Positions 11,945 through 27,100 of a stretch of DNA of 64,000 nucleotides are shown here, piece after piece. Origin of the DNA: Siderastrea radians (Eukaryota > Cnidaria > Anthozoa > Scleractinia > Rhizangiidae); contig OZ024894.1 in assembly GCA_964017195.1 (NCBI GenBank), forward strand, positions 7,061,537 to 7,125,536, in the 5' to 3' direction. Each line of letters begins with the position of its first letter. The stretch's first letter is position 1. Made by a program: the position numbers and the translations under genes. The notes beneath the pieces are model-generated. The model searched no databases. It was not told where the DNA came from and was given only the letters and a program-made list of their open reading frames with translations.

Positions 11945-14900
11945 GCAATAACAATCGACTATTATTATTATATTGTGCACCTTTCTTATAGTTGTATCAC
12001 TTGTGCACTACATAACAACATTATATTTTATAGCAACTGCTAATTTAATCTTTATGGATGAAAAGTGAATTTAAAGACAAGATCTGTATCTGGAAATCGT
12101 TATCATTTCATGGGGTACTTTTCAGAGCTAATCAAAGTAGGCGGCTATCTGTGAAATTATTTTGTAATCTGGGTTAAGTGAAAATCTGGAGAAAGAATGC
12201 GAAGGCAGCTGTTTAATAAAACAATTGTAAAATAATAAATACTCGATTCTTATTTAAACAGTTTTTGAACTTGACATTTGCCCTAAGAGCATCAGCTGTT
12301 CATCAAGAGAGCTTTTGTCATTACAAGTTTGATTTAATATTTTTTATACAGAGCAATCAGTTTTAATTATATATTACAAAGGGACAAAAAGAAATGAAAC
12401 AGGTAGTTATGAGCAGATTACAAAAAACAGTTTGACTGGGAGGTAAAAGGCTGAACAGATTAAACCAGATTAACATTAAATTGAAATCGATACCAGAAAC
12501 GCTGTTTAATAGCCAATTAGTTTTTGTCTTGTCTGACGCTAATTTTTTTTTTCTTGTCTGGCACTGATGATAATTTTTTTCTTGTCTGATGCTGTTAATA
12601 AATACTTGACTGGCCTCTCTGTGTGGGGGGCTTTTTTGTGTACAATGAATTAAATATTGCAAATGGAAGATAACATAGTTAAGAACGGCTCCAACTATAA
12701 GAATGCATGAAATAAAGTTGGCTATTTACCTTAAATGTAGTTTCTCTTATTTTGGCAAGTAGTAATTTTTTGTGACTGAAAAATTCATGAAATTAAATGC
12801 CCACAGAAAAAAATGCTGCCAAGATTGAAAATACTTAGTACTTAATTTCCCTATTACACAAAGAAAATTTGCACTGAGATATCCTCAAGATGTCCTTTGG
12901 TTTGGTCGAGAAAATTTAAATGTAGTGAACATTAGCAAGCAGTCATGTGTGAAAAAAATGAAGACCTAGACTGAACTGAGCATTGTTCGTGTAAAGTGAC
13001 TTAAACCAACATTGAGGATGAAAGGTCAATTGTTTTGTTATTTGTTTTGTTCTTGGTACTATTTTTGTCAAGCATTTTTCCCCTGGCAGTGCAAAACTTT
13101 ACTCTCGCGAAATATGGATCGGTCATTGTACAAGTGAAAATTAATGAGAACAAGTTACAAGCATAGTGGAGGGGTTGAACTCAAGTCTTTGTCTTCCTCC
13201 TCCTCCTCCTCCTCCTTCTCCTCCATGTTACAAACAGGGGTTTCAGTAAAATTTGAAGTAGGCAGCTGGTTTGAGTAGATTAACCGACTGTATCGACAAG
13301 GGGTTTGAAAGAATCTTTCTTTGATTACTTCAATTTAGGGGAATCAGTAGCCGACTTCTCTGAGCGAAATAGCTGACGCTTTTTGTCAGCCATCAGTGCT
13401 TATTGAAAGCACTGTACAAGCAACTCCCTCTCTACTTAGAATAAGCTCCAGGTAGTGTTCAGAGTTGGACTTGACCTTCAAGAACTGCCCCCCCCCCCCC
13501 CACCACTCAGCTATACTGCCTCCTTGTTCTCTATTTGAGTTCAAATTGACATCAATGCACCACCGCTGGCCAACTTTTAATGAAACCAGTGATCCTTCCA
13601 GACCTTTGTTTTGATCAGACACGTTTCAAAATGGCCTGTCATCCGCTTTGTTGGACTGCTTACCAAATTGTTCACGCTGCTTGATAGGGTGATTTTAACC
13701 TCAAGAAGAGCCATACCAGAAACATTGATTATGGAACTTTTATAGTTCACATGAACCAAATATTATGTTGGTTTTATTTTAGTATCATTATTTTTTTGTT
13801 TCTAATTGACTTCAAATCACAGTCAGCCATTTCCAAGTTTATCTGAGTGGGGAAAGCATTTAACTACAACTAAAGAAATGTCTGAGCACATTTTAAAATT
13901 ACAGTGTGGTGGGATGTTTCAGACATTGGACAGTGTCTGGTGACTGACTGTTATCTGTAGTTTAAAGAAATATCCAAAGTGGAAGAAATTACACTGTAGT
14001 CAGACATTTCAGAAATATGGGTGGACAATTTTGGATGACAGACTCTTTATCTCTGGCTCTAATAAATGTCGAAAGTAAAAGAAGAGCACAAAAGAGATAC
14101 TAGGAAACTGTAGAAGGAGTTGAAAGTTGTCAAAATTGAGCACTTGAGATTAAAGTACAGATTTCAATTATCAGGGCATAGAATCATAAAAATTGAGTGT
14201 TCATTATGTGCCAAATTACTTCCAAGTTTATTATTTATTTTATTCTTCCTTACATTTGTCGCTTTTATCATTTAAAAAGAGTAAAGGCAAAAATCTATTT
14301 TCATGATGAGACCTTCATAACCCCTTTAAATAATTGTTTGCATAGTGAAGGCTTATATGTCAAGGTTGTCTGATTTGTTCATTCTAAAAATTCCTCATGT
14401 TCAATGACTATCAAAAAAGTAATTTTCTATGATTAATGAACTTCAGTTTGAAAAGGCTAAATGTATCTAAAGATCTATTTTGAACAAAGAAACAATACTA
14501 CACAGTTCAAGATTCTTATCTCAAAACCATGAATCTTTGAATTGGTTGGGGATTCGTGAATAAAGAATAAACTAAAATGGGTTTTGTGCAACTGAGGTAC
14601 AGCACAGCATGTTTTCACATCTGTTTTTAACATTTTGTTTTAATTTGCATTTGATGCTCTGGCAGAAAGTAAGTGAGAAGTTAACTATAATAGTATTTTT
14701 AATGATGGGTGTAAGGTATATTTCAATTTGACAGCTGTTCTGACATGATTTTGATTGCCTTGTGTTGTGCTGTGCTTTCTTTCTTTTGGTTTTTTTTTCT
14801 GCTCTTTTTTTTAAAAGCTCAGAACCTTATGTATTTCACCGGTTTAGTTTTGTAGTCATTTCACTTCTAAGCTCACAGTTGCCAAATGGGCCTCTCTTTC

Positions 14901-17900
14901 AGTTTCCACCTATTCTTTTGATGTATTAATTCTTTCAGTTTGGTGGAGCTTTGTCAAGACAATATCCCTTTGTCGACAACTGACTACTCTATTAAAATTC
15001 CTGTCATTTGTCAATGTGGCAACTTTTATCCGCACCCTTTAACTCTACCAAAGGACTCTTTTGTCAAAATTTGGAATCTTTTAAAAATTAAATTCTTTTT
15101 CCTGAAAAACAAACAAAACAAAAAACACCCAGTCAAGCAAACAAAAATTAAAGCAAAAAAGCAAAGAGCACTTTATGCACTGTTCAATAGCTTTCTTTAG
15201 AATGGTCACTAGTACTTCATCCACAAACTCAAAAGCTAGGATCACCTTGTATAGTATAATATTTAACATTATGAAAGGGTAATTATAATGCATATTTTTT
15301 GTAGAATTTTATCCACACTCAAAAGTTAAAACCAACTTGTATATAGCATAATAACCAGCACCGCAGACAAGTTAACTGCTCAATAGTTATCACCTGAATT
15401 ATTACATAATTTTGAGGAATTTATGCTTAGAGCCATCGTGTATCGACAGTACCACAGGAAAGAAATTCTGCTTTTATTTAAATGTCACACTTAAAGAGTT
15501 CATCCACACACTCAAGAGCTAGAACTAATTTGCATTGGGCTTGACTTAGTTTGTCTTAAGGAGGAAAATTTTAAGCCAATGAATGATTTTCAAGGAATAA
15601 GTGGGTCTTCGTCTATTTTTGGAATATAAAAGGTTTTTAAACCTTTAAAATAGAGCTAATGATAAACAGCTGTGAAGGTGAGATAATCCTAAGTAATCGG
15701 ATTACTAAGACTTGGCATGATTTGTTAAGTTAGAGATATTTATGATGTCAAGAAGACCTCCCTAAAAGCTCTAATCTAAAGCTATTTCTTTTGAATATGA
15801 TCAGGCTAATCCACTTCTTCCTGTCTTTAAGGATTATCAATAATAAATGATTTGTTCTGTGGCCAAGTAGTCTAGGACGGTGTTCATTAATATATGCATA
15901 TCATGCTTTTAGACCAAACATTTGTAATTCATGAATTGTGGCATATGCTAATTGTCTGTAAACAGAATTCACTTTGCCTATTACATGTATGTAATATTTC
16001 CAAAAACTGTTTGATGTCATTTAACTGTTGTACATCATTAATTATTCAGTTGAAGGTAAAGTTTATGGCTTTTATATTTTCTTTGTTTTTTTTTTTAATA
16101 ACATTTGGAATGTTTTTTCAGCTGTGGAGAAATACCATTGAAAACCTTTTATACTTAAAAATTATTTCTTAATACAACATGTACCCTTTGTTAATAACAT
16201 TAACATTAACTTTTTAAGCCCCAGTATCAACGTACATATTCTCCTCTCTGTTCTCCCTATCCTTGTTATGGTACTAGTAAGGAGGATTTGATTTAACATC
16301 AAGGCATTTTCTCTTAATTAATTAATTAAGTATTGATCATTTATTTTATTCTGGTGACTTGTATGACTGTTTGATCTAGTAATATTATTGTAAGGAGAAA
16401 TAAGATGCTTGTCGCCATTGGGGCTTTAAAGGTTAACCATTTTGGCTGAATGTTTGCTTCCGCGAACATAACCTGTCAGGTGCTAGGAGGTTTATTTTTA
16501 CTGTTATTGGGTTTCTTCCCGCCTAAGTTGTACATGTACTACACCCTGGTAAATTCAATGAGCTTCTTTCTCACTAGCAAAATAGCAAACTCTTGTCATG
16601 CATCTAAACTTTTCCAAGGAAGCCATGAGTTTAGTAGGGTTTTGTGAATGTTAAAACAATCAAATCCAAATGATTAGTAAAAGATACTAGTGAGAGGCAA
16701 CAGTGTGCAAGCCTCAAAGAGGAGGGGAGGGTGGGTAATCAACAAAACCTTGCCTGGGTAGGGTGGTCTGGGTGGAAAACCTGACCTAGTTCAAGACAAA
16801 ATTCAATTTGTTAAGTTTTGAAGACTCTGTTTAGAGCAAATGTTTTGTTTTCTTTTACTTTTCTTTTCACGTCTGAGAATGACATTGGCATGGCACTTAT
16901 TCAATTGGCAACCTTTTGTCCATCCTCAGAGACCCAGGGGCACCAAGTTGGGGCGACGGGATTTTCACGGGTGAAAGTTTACAACAAGAACAGGAGAGCC
17001 CCCTGCATTTACTCTTACCGAACGAGTTCCAGAAGTGTTTGAAATCCTGCTTGCTGATTGGCCAGAAAATTTTTCTGGCCAATCCCTGGGTCTCCGAGGA
17101 TGCTTTTTGTCATGATTTTGCCAACGTCATGGCCATTGCTTACAAACTTTTTCATGGTCTGTAAATGTATCCTCTTAGTATAAGAAGATACCCATTTTAG
17201 ATTACAAACAGCAGAGTTGCTTGCCAGTTTCAAGACAGAAGATCTTGAAGAGCAGACCCCTATTCAGGTGCTTGTCCCTATTAGAACCATCTAAGAGGGT
17301 GAAACAGTCAAAAAGCCGCTTCAGCCATTCTTGCCCAGAGCTCATTAGTTCACCATAAATTTAGACATTTGAGAATTTGTTTTCTAAAACAGGATCCAAG
17401 ATTTAATCAGGAAATTGACCAAAAAACTGGTTACCACACGAGAAGCATTCTCTGTATGCCAATTATGGACAATTACCACGGAGAGGTAGGATGTGATTTA
17501 AGGATATTTTAATTGCTCACTTGTTGCACTGAACTACACACACTCATAACAGTCTTGATGTTTTGTGAATAAATGTAACTTACATCAGCGGAAGTCACCC
17601 ATGACATCAAGGTCCTGTCAGGTGTTACAAGTTACAGCATTTAATCAAAGGTCAAGTATTTAAAAGTGCATTATTTGGTCTAAGGTTTTTTTATGTGAAG
17701 ACAGTACCTTCACTTCAGCCAGGCTTCCGTAATGTGCCAATGGCCAGCTGTTTTGCTGGCTACAGTCTGTTATTTTACTTGGGTGGAACTTCTTATAAGC
17801 GACCACCAAAACATGGGTAGATGTTGGTCATCCATTGAACAAGTAACTAACCTTGACATGCAGACCTAAACATATATATTATACAAACAGAATGTAAACT

Positions 17901-18062
17901 TTGTAAATTTTATACATATTAACTCTTTTGATATGTTTGATATTTTGTGTATTTTTTGTAGTGTATTTTTTTTGTTCTTTTCTCGTAAAATATTAGCTTT
18001 GTAGTTACTCTCAAATTCGAGAAAAAACAAAATACATGCATGCATGTATGTATGTATATATA

Positions 18063-18160
<98 letters not shown>

Positions 18161-21100
18161 AGTACTGGAGGCTGTTTGTGGTATGTTTTGAAAACTTCTC
18201 TTTTTTGCTTTGTAGATCATTGGTGTTGCACAAGTTATAAATAAAAAAGGAGTTCTAGATCACACTTTCACAAGAGAAGATGAAAAGGTATTTTAATTTA
18301 TTTAATAACAAACTCTCATTAAAAATGTTCATACTTGGTTGGCGGCTACCCAGCAATTTTTGTTTGGCTTGGTTCTCAAAGAAATTGATGATATCATTTC
18401 ACAGATCACAGCCATTTTCTTTGTTACTTGCAAAGCATTTATTCTTTGGCATGCCATTTTTTGACATGCAGTGTAACCAGACCTAAGTTTAAAGTGTGAG
18501 CACAACTGATTTCTTTTAAATTGAAGTGCAATTTTCGAGATGGTAGTTGATTCATTTATCATCAAACAGAGGTGGGGAATATCAAGAAGTCATTCTGTGA
18601 ACAATAAAGCAACTGTTTCACCTGTTTATGCCTTGCAAACAAAGCAGCCCAATTCTACTGGGGGCCATTGATGAGTGCTGATAAAGTGTTCTTAAAATGC
18701 TCATCACAAAAATTAGGAGCTGTGAAAGGTCAATGTCACGTCTTCGGCCATCAGAAGTCAGTATTTTTAGTTTAGACGTTGTTCCTTCTGCCATGCAGTA
18801 ACCTGAAAAAATATGCCAGCTTGGCAGTTTTAGCAGTTTTTCAGCTGTTTAGCTGTCAAGCCATGGCATGTCAAAAGATAGTAAAGAGCTGCTATTCTCC
18901 TGCTATGCACATACATGTAACAGTGAAAACCGCTGTAAACAAGGGTTGCAAAACATGGTATAATGAGAGATTCTGATGGCTTATTTCCCTGTTTTTGGAA
19001 ATTAAGTGCTAACCGTGATTACTCTGTTTGTCAGATATTTAGCAAATACCTTGTCTTCTGTGGAATTGGAATTACAAATGCGGAGCTTTTTGAGAGAGCA
19101 CAACTTGAAATTAGGAGAAACCAGGTATGCAATTATGATTTAATTTTATAGGCAAGGAACTGGTGAAGGCACAGTGGATTAGATTTAAGAACGGTGCCTC
19201 CTTTTGTTACTGCACATACATTCTACACATCTTGGGATGGTCTGAGAAACTTGGGTTCCTTATTTATGGTACCTTCTAATACAAAGGTATTTTTGCGAGG
19301 TTCATTCATGACTGTGCGGGAAAGCCGATCTTCGCAAGGGCTGTTAAAATCCAAAAAGAAAATTGGGGGTAACCACTCATTTCCTTGAGATACCTGCATG
19401 AGAATGAATTTGGAAAGAAAATGCCATAATATTACATTGTTATGTATTTTAGGGCTTTTTAGGATTATGGTTGCTTAATTATCTCTGAAATAATTATAAT
19501 TATGTGGTTACCCACAATTTTCTTTTTGGATTCCAATAGCCCTTGCTAAGATCTGCTTTTCCCACACAGTCATAAACTGTGCAAGAATGCGTCTGTATTA
19601 GGAGGCACCATCCTTAAGCATGTTAGAATTTTGATCAGAAGATTGGAATGTCAGTGCTTTTAACCGTTAAAGCCCTGATATAAAAATGCATTTTCTCCTA
19701 ACTGTTCTCGATACATTTCTTATAGAACTAGTAAGGAGAATTTGACTAAATATCAAGACATCTTATCCTTGGTGATGACTTTCTTTATTTTCATCACTTG
19801 AATGTTTGAACAAGTATTGATAATGTAAAGAGAAAGTTCAGTTTCATCACTGTTAGGGCTTGAAGGGTTAAAGCTATCCTCTACGTTGTCTCATGTTGTT
19901 TCCTTTGACAAGAAACTTTATTTACCTCTGGCTGGAGAGAGACAATGTGGTGTACTTAAAGTTATTTTATTCATCATTTTGTGTTCTCATTTATTTAATA
20001 AACATGTACAAAGCATTTATTTATTTGTTTTTATATTTCACCTCAAGAATACATGACAATAAGACAAGAATAACAAGAAAGCCCATTGGGCATTTTAACC
20101 AGCCATTCTGACCCACCCCACCCCACCCCTAGGTTTCACAAATGTTAGTGCGATCCTGTATTTATACGAACCGGCGTGATGAAAACTGTGATTGTGTGAC
20201 ACAATATTTTTACTATAGCGTTCCTGGATGACGTAATGTTTAAACTCTGATGACTCAGCTTATCTTTCTTATCGCTTTTATTTCTGCCGAAAAACGCAAA
20301 ATTCACTCGTACGTTGAATGTCGGTATAAATTTGCCCATAACTGAGGATGCTTACAAAGGGATGACGAAATATTTACTGTTGTGCCTAGACCGTGAATAC
20401 AAACAGTGAACATAACAGTAGAATCAAAATATAACGCATGATAAACACGAGCTCGAGCAGATTGTCATAGTCTGGGGCACGTTAAGGCATATCTCGTGAC
20501 GTGTTGTTTAAACCTGGTTTGCTAGCCTGGGAATTCCCATGCAAAGTAAACAAGTTGACTCGGAACGGCAACACCACACGCAAACCACACGAACTAACTG
20601 CCTCTCACGCAGCACAATATTACACCGCTGCTATACAAAATGCAACTTTCAAAGCAAATCACATTCACAGAAGAGTGATAATGCTCCTCACATTCACAAA
20701 TCTTTCCACTCCCACATTTTTACATCCCTCAAAATGTGAATCCCCATAACAAAACTCCTCCGCGAAAAAAATTTTCACCATAACCACTAACTAATTCGTT
20801 GCTTTACTCAGTTGCGCATACGTGATACAAGACAAATACAGAAACCCCAAACTTAACAACCCTTTGCCGCTTATATCTTAAATACTGTAAATTAAAAAAC
20901 AAGAACGCACGAAGGTAACATTCAGCAGACTAATGCGCATGAGTCTTATATAAGACAGTACCGCTCTTGAGTACCTGTACCACAAGCTTTACAGCACTTT
21001 GTTCGTATGTTAAGCCAACTGACTATCACTACAAAACTGTGTCCATTTTATAAACCGGCGGTCGCCCATGGCGACGGCCGGTTAAAAAGTTAGTTAACTA

Positions 21101-24100
21101 TGATGTGGCAGGAGAGCCTGAAAGAAACTACAAATATTCTGTCTCCTAGAATGGTTGTAATAAATTTTCCTTTTTTTCAGGTTTTACTGGATCTAGCTAG
21201 AACAATTTTTGAAGAGCAAAGCACACTTCACAACATTGTACAGAAAATTATGATGATCACACAGACGTTACTTCAATGTGAAAGATGTTCTGTTCTTTTA
21301 GTTGACCCTACTTCAAAGGTATTTAGTGGCCAAAGTTGTTTATTTGGGGTAAATTTAATATAAAAGTGTTTTTGGCCAGGAAAGATGACTGAGTCGGCAA
21401 AAAATGTACATGGTATAAAGTTAGGAGGAGCTTCTACGAGTTTCGGTATTGTCAAAAAAATTTGCTGCAAGTGCCAAAATTGATAGTATCAGTTTGATTC
21501 ATGAAGATAATAACAAATGAGGAGGATTGTATTGTCATTCACTTTTTAAAAAAGTATTGTTGCAATAAAGATGAGAAAGTAATTGATTATTCTGCTTTCT
21601 GTTATATTCAAGACACTATTTTCTCAAGCATTTGACTTGGAAGCTCGGGACTACCTAAATGAAGATGACCAGACTGTTGTTAAGCACAGATCTTGGTAAG
21701 GAGATATTTTTCTTTTTACTGTATAATTCTGAGCCTTTGTGCCGACAAGAATATTAAACCACCAATATAAATATTTCAATTATGTTCCTTCACTTAGATC
21801 TGTTTTCTGCTTATTCTTTTAAACCTCACCTGTGTCCCAAAAAGTGATATCACTCTTTTGGTGTTCTATGTTTTGCAGTGTTATAGCTTTCAAATTTTTG
21901 CATGTAAGATGATGTCAGTAAATTTTCATAGTGTAAAAATGGAAGGGCCACAGGAAAAATGACAGTGCTTTCTGCTTCCCCTCCATGCCTTCCTCTCTGT
22001 GAGAAAGACTTTAAGTCCTCCCCTTTCCCGAAATGTTCAATGTCCTCTGGGGAAATTATCCTTAAATATACTTGAACAGGGTTCACACAGTCATGGAAAG
22101 GTCATGGAATTTGACATTTGCATTCCTGAGGCCTGGAAAAGTCATGAAAATTAGACAGATTTGTTTGGGTCATAGAAAAGTCTTGAAATTTCAGAGTTTT
22201 TACAAAATTGCTTTTATCTTATGGTTGAAAAGTAAAGAAATCAAAACATGCTGCCAGTGCGGCATTTCACTCATTGTTTTCACCAGTCCTCTTGTCAATT
22301 TTGAGGTCATGGAATTTTCTTTCCCTGAGTTTCTCTGTGTGAACCCTCTTGACTTATGCAGTGGAGAAAAATTGAAATGGGAAAAATTTTAACTGTAAAA
22401 AATGTTATTTTGTTCTTACAGCAGCAAAACAGAAGTTAGGTTTCCTGTCAATTTAGGAATTACAGGTCATGTCGCGACGACAGGCGAGGTATGTAAAGGG
22501 CAAGTTTAAATACTCTTTGATTTCAAGGAACCACTGCAAATACTTAATTCACAATCAAAATGTTCTTGTTGTTCTTCAGACGTTAAATATACCTGACGCT
22601 TATCAAGATGAAAGATTTGATCCTGCTGTGAGTACAAGACTAATATTAAATAATTTTAAATTCTTACCATAGTTACTGTAAAATCCATCCAAAAGACGTT
22701 TTTGGTTGGCTTATTTTCAGGGGGGTTCTCATTATTGGAGGCAGTTTTGTGCTTTAGAAATGGTTCGGCTTTTATTTGGAAGGGATCTTGAATCTGAAAA
22801 TAAGGGATTTTAGATCTGAAAGTGGTGCACGAGAGGGAATGTGGGTAAAAGGTGAAGGATTTGAATTTCCTTACAAGTGCAATGTGTATGCTCCCCAGAA
22901 ATATGTAATATGAAAAAACAATTTAATCATAAGATTGATCAAACTTCAAAATTATCTTGTTTTGTGCAACATAATTTGGTTGTTGTTTCTTTTTTGTAGT
23001 CTAACATGTTGCAGTAAATAAGCCCAATGCTGTCCCCCCACCCCACCCCCCGCTTGTCTTCAACCCGTCTTCACAGTGGATGGCCATGTTTTTTTGTTGA
23101 TCAAAAACGATGTTTGCTCTTGTAAATACAGGTTGACCAGGCCTCAGGATTTGTCACAAAAACTATTCTTTGTATGCCGATCAAGAATGGCAGTGAAGAA
23201 ATTATTGGTGAGATAGAAATTATTGTGTTGATTGTTAAAATCGCTTATATTTATTTTTTTATTCAAAAAAGCTTGAAAGGTTTTCATTTCAAATAAAATT
23301 GTCATGAATTCACTTTCATTAAAAAAATCATCAGGGATTGCGAATAATTAATGGTGCACTGTCGTTTTTATCTAGAGCCCTGTAGAAATCAAAATGTATG
23401 CCCTAAAAAAACAACAAGACTTGAAGGTTGTTCGTTTTCATTCTTGAGCAAATAGGCACACCATGTTGACTATCGCTCGTTATGAACAGCAACAAGTAGT
23501 CTATTGTTTTGTTAGACAACTAAGTGGTTGCAATTGTCAGCCAATACTCCCTCAGCAGAACCTCTCCATTGTTTAGATTTACAATGGCGATTAAACCAGG
23601 AAAGGGTTTGTAGCATGCGCTGCTTGCGTCATGCAAAGATCGTATACAACTCGTCGTTCTAACATTTTGATTGTGGCTATGACTGTTGTAGGGTTTTAAA
23701 ACATGTTTGAAAATCCTATGACATTTTTCGTGTTGTGTGCTACTGTTGTGAAGATGTCGTATGCCTGATTTAGAGGACACATTCATGTTGCAGACATCAT
23801 GTGAGGAAGTCGCATACTAGAGGTGTAAGCAAAAATCGCACCGTCTAAATCACCCTTAAGAATTGTCTTTTTGCAGTGGACCATGACAAGTGTCTTATTA
23901 GTTTTTTAAACAGACACCTTAGCTTGATATAGTGGGAGTCACTTAATTACACAACAACAAAAATTCTTATTCCATCCCTACTTTTTTTTTACATTTTTAG
24001 GTGTTGTCCAACTTTTGAATAAGCTGGATGGGACGTCATTCAATAAAAATGATGAAAATCTCTTTGAGGTATGCCCCACTGCATAATACGCAGCAGAATC

Positions 24101-27100
24101 TTACAATTTTCAAGGTCCCCATTAAGTGAAATTATATGAAAAATGATGCATCGTGCCAAATATAAACTGACTCTCAAAATCTTAGCATTTAAAAATAGAG
24201 TCTGGGTTTAACATAGTTAGGGACTATCCAGAAATCTCAAATTTCCATCTCAGTGTTTGGGAAAGCATGAGTTTAGTCTGAAATGCTTTCAGTTGGGAAA
24301 TAATTGCGATATCACACAGAGCAGTGCTTTATCTATCCTAGAGGCATTCACAAAAGATAAATCTGCTGCCCCTGATTCAGGGTTGCTTTTGGTGAACATT
24401 TATACTTTCTCAGTGTAGATTTACCACCACTAAGTCTCAGCCTCAGATTGTTGTTCAAGGGCTGCATTTTGACGAGTCCCAGATTCTACCAAACTAAACC
24501 CCATCTTAGAAGTTATCATTCAATAAATTCAATTATCAGACCTGGTAATTTATTATTTGCTGTTGCAGGCATTTGCAATTTTTTGTGGAATGGCAATCCA
24601 CAATACAGTGATGTATGAGAATGTCAACAAAGCCATGGCAAAACAGAAAGTTGCATTTGAGGTGAGATATATTACTCTAAAATGGTTGTAGTTGCATTCA
24701 GTGTTTAGTTCAGTGTTATTGTTGTATATTAAACCACACTGGGATTAAACATCGTAATAAAAATTAAATTATTAAAAGGAAGAAAACCCAATATTTTAAC
24801 CCGACACATCATACATCCAGTCTTTGTTGCTCTGGTGATGCAGTAAAACCACAGTATAAACCACATTTGGTAGCATGGTTAAGAACCAGGGGGGGGGGAC
24901 TCTGGATTTCAAGTAACGGGGGGGGGGGGGTGCTAATGGGGACATAGATTAAAACCCTCAAAAATCCCTCTGACTTGAAATGAAACCACAAAAAATCCCC
25001 TGGACCAAAATGAAACTGCAAAACACTCCCACACTGTATTTTGGAGCCTTACGAGTACCCAGAAGGGATTAAATGACAATAACGAAGAGCAACAGTTATT
25101 TTTAAATGGTCATGTTTGTTTGTTCATTTATCATACTGTACTATGGCATTAAACTTTCCCAGATATAGTAGTCATTCTTACAAACTACCCGAAAAAATAC
25201 TTGTCAAAATTTTCCTACCCAAAAAAGATCAAAAACAGGAGTAGTCTTCCTTCAAAGAGTGATGAAGTGAAGTTGGTTGTTTCAATTATTGATTTCATTA
25301 TTCACTTTTAATTATAATTCACTTTCTAAATGAAGAATGAGATACACTGTTTTCAGAATAAAAGTTGATTGAAACTATGTTTGTTACATGATTTCCAGCC
25401 TCTGTGCCATCATAAAGCTTAACTGGTCAGGAGCAATTTGGATTCCAGGGCTAAATTGGGACCTTGAGTTACTTCAGATTTATGGCATGTCAGATGTTGG
25501 TACTTTGCCCTTTTTTCTAGCACGCCCCTCAATTGTCAACCAACTTACATAAATTATGTTTCTTGTATCATTCAAGGTTCTTTCGTACCATGCCACTGCA
25601 CCGCTAGAGGAAGCCACCAAGTTAAAGGTATTTACCTGTAGTTAGCTCACACGTCAGGTCTGTAATATGCTAACTTAATGTTACTTACAGCTTATTCAAA
25701 ACATATAGCTGTTGTGGTGAGGTTAGCAATACACTTAAGCAATTTTATATGCTCACAGTGATTGGCGAAAAATGACAAATATGCCTGCTACTGTAACAGT
25801 GGTTTTCACCAGGGAATTAGTTTGTCATAAAAGGGAAGTGAAATCCTTGATATCTAGCGTGTCAGTTTTTGGCAATAAAATTCTCGCGACTGGTAATTCG
25901 GCAAAATTTACTGGCAAGCACCTAGTGTCTCCTCTCCTGCAAAAACTGGCCAGCCATTGTAGGTGATCAATTTTGCAACAACAAACTTATAAAGTTGTGT
26001 ACTAGTGTGAAGCTGGTATGAGGAAACTGCCACTAAGCGTCCTAGTGTTCTTTTGATCAATGCCTATTCAACATGTATCATGAATAAAACACCGTCCAGT
26101 CCTGCTCTATGTAGGTTACAATGTTACAGTACTAGCATTATAACATTTTCAATTAACAGTCTGTTACATTGATCTTTTGCAGTGTATTCCTTTGCCTTCT
26201 GTCAGTTCTTTTCGTTTGTTGGACTTCACTTTTGACGATGAATCAATCAGTGATCAAGACACACTTCTAAGCACACTAGCGATGGTGATGGACCTGAAAT
26301 TACATGAGCATTTTAATGTGGATTACCAGGTGTGAATCAAATTGTTCCAGTTGGGTGTATGTCAAAGGGCTGCTATGTATGTGCAGAATTATGCAGAATT
26401 ATGTTATTGTAGTTTAACAAATAAAAAAGCCAAAACCGTGCTTTGTTCTGTGATAAAGCCCGCAAGGAAGTGATGAGAGCACGAAAGAAGTGTAGGGTGT
26501 AAACGAGCTGCAGGCGAATGCTTCTCACTACTTCTTGAGTGTTCTCGTCACTTCCTTGCATGCTTTATCACAGAACAAAGCACGGTTTTGGCTTTTTTAT
26601 TTGTTGTGTAATATAGCTTTGCTCGCATTTGTAAAGAAATTGGCTTTAGTTTGCAAGAAAACAAGTTTTATTCATAGCTTGCAAAATCGCACAAGAAAGG
26701 TTTTTAGCTTGCCAGCGTGTGTAGAATGGCGTCACGGGTTACTCCCTGCATCTGTATTCTGATAAAGCATGCTGTTTCAACCAATCAGTGCGCGCGTTAT
26801 ATTGAAACTTAATTATAAATTTAAATCAAGTCTGGCTATTCTGCTTGATGGTTCTGCCAGCTGAGTGGCCCATTCTGCTCAAAAGGTTGCTAAACAACAG
26901 CTATTCTGCTTGATTCTGTTGGAAAAAGGAAAAATTTACCTGGATCTTGCATTCAAACAAAAAGGCATTGCATTATTTATCGGTGGAGTTTAACATTAGA
27001 CAATGGGAGATGTCACTTTTGATTGGCTAGCCTGCAAGCAGATTTGCTAAGCTGGGTCTCCTGTGTCCTGGTGGTGTGGCAACCATGCAAGAGCTTTTCC

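Larger units (their letters stand above)
7171..17392. other. First intron of PDE11 (10.2 kb)
   Basis: Between the first coding exon and exon 2 I see no exon or RNA gene. The recognisable contents are the repeats listed at 9699, 11763, 13190 and 16207-17102. The rest is AT-rich unique sequence. An intron of this size after the first coding exon could hold enhancers, but nothing in the sequence identifies one. Confidence 0.6.

Noticed and set aside
17919..18244. Several open frames of Thr-His or Cys-Val repeats
   Set aside because: They are the (TG)n microsatellite read in different frames.
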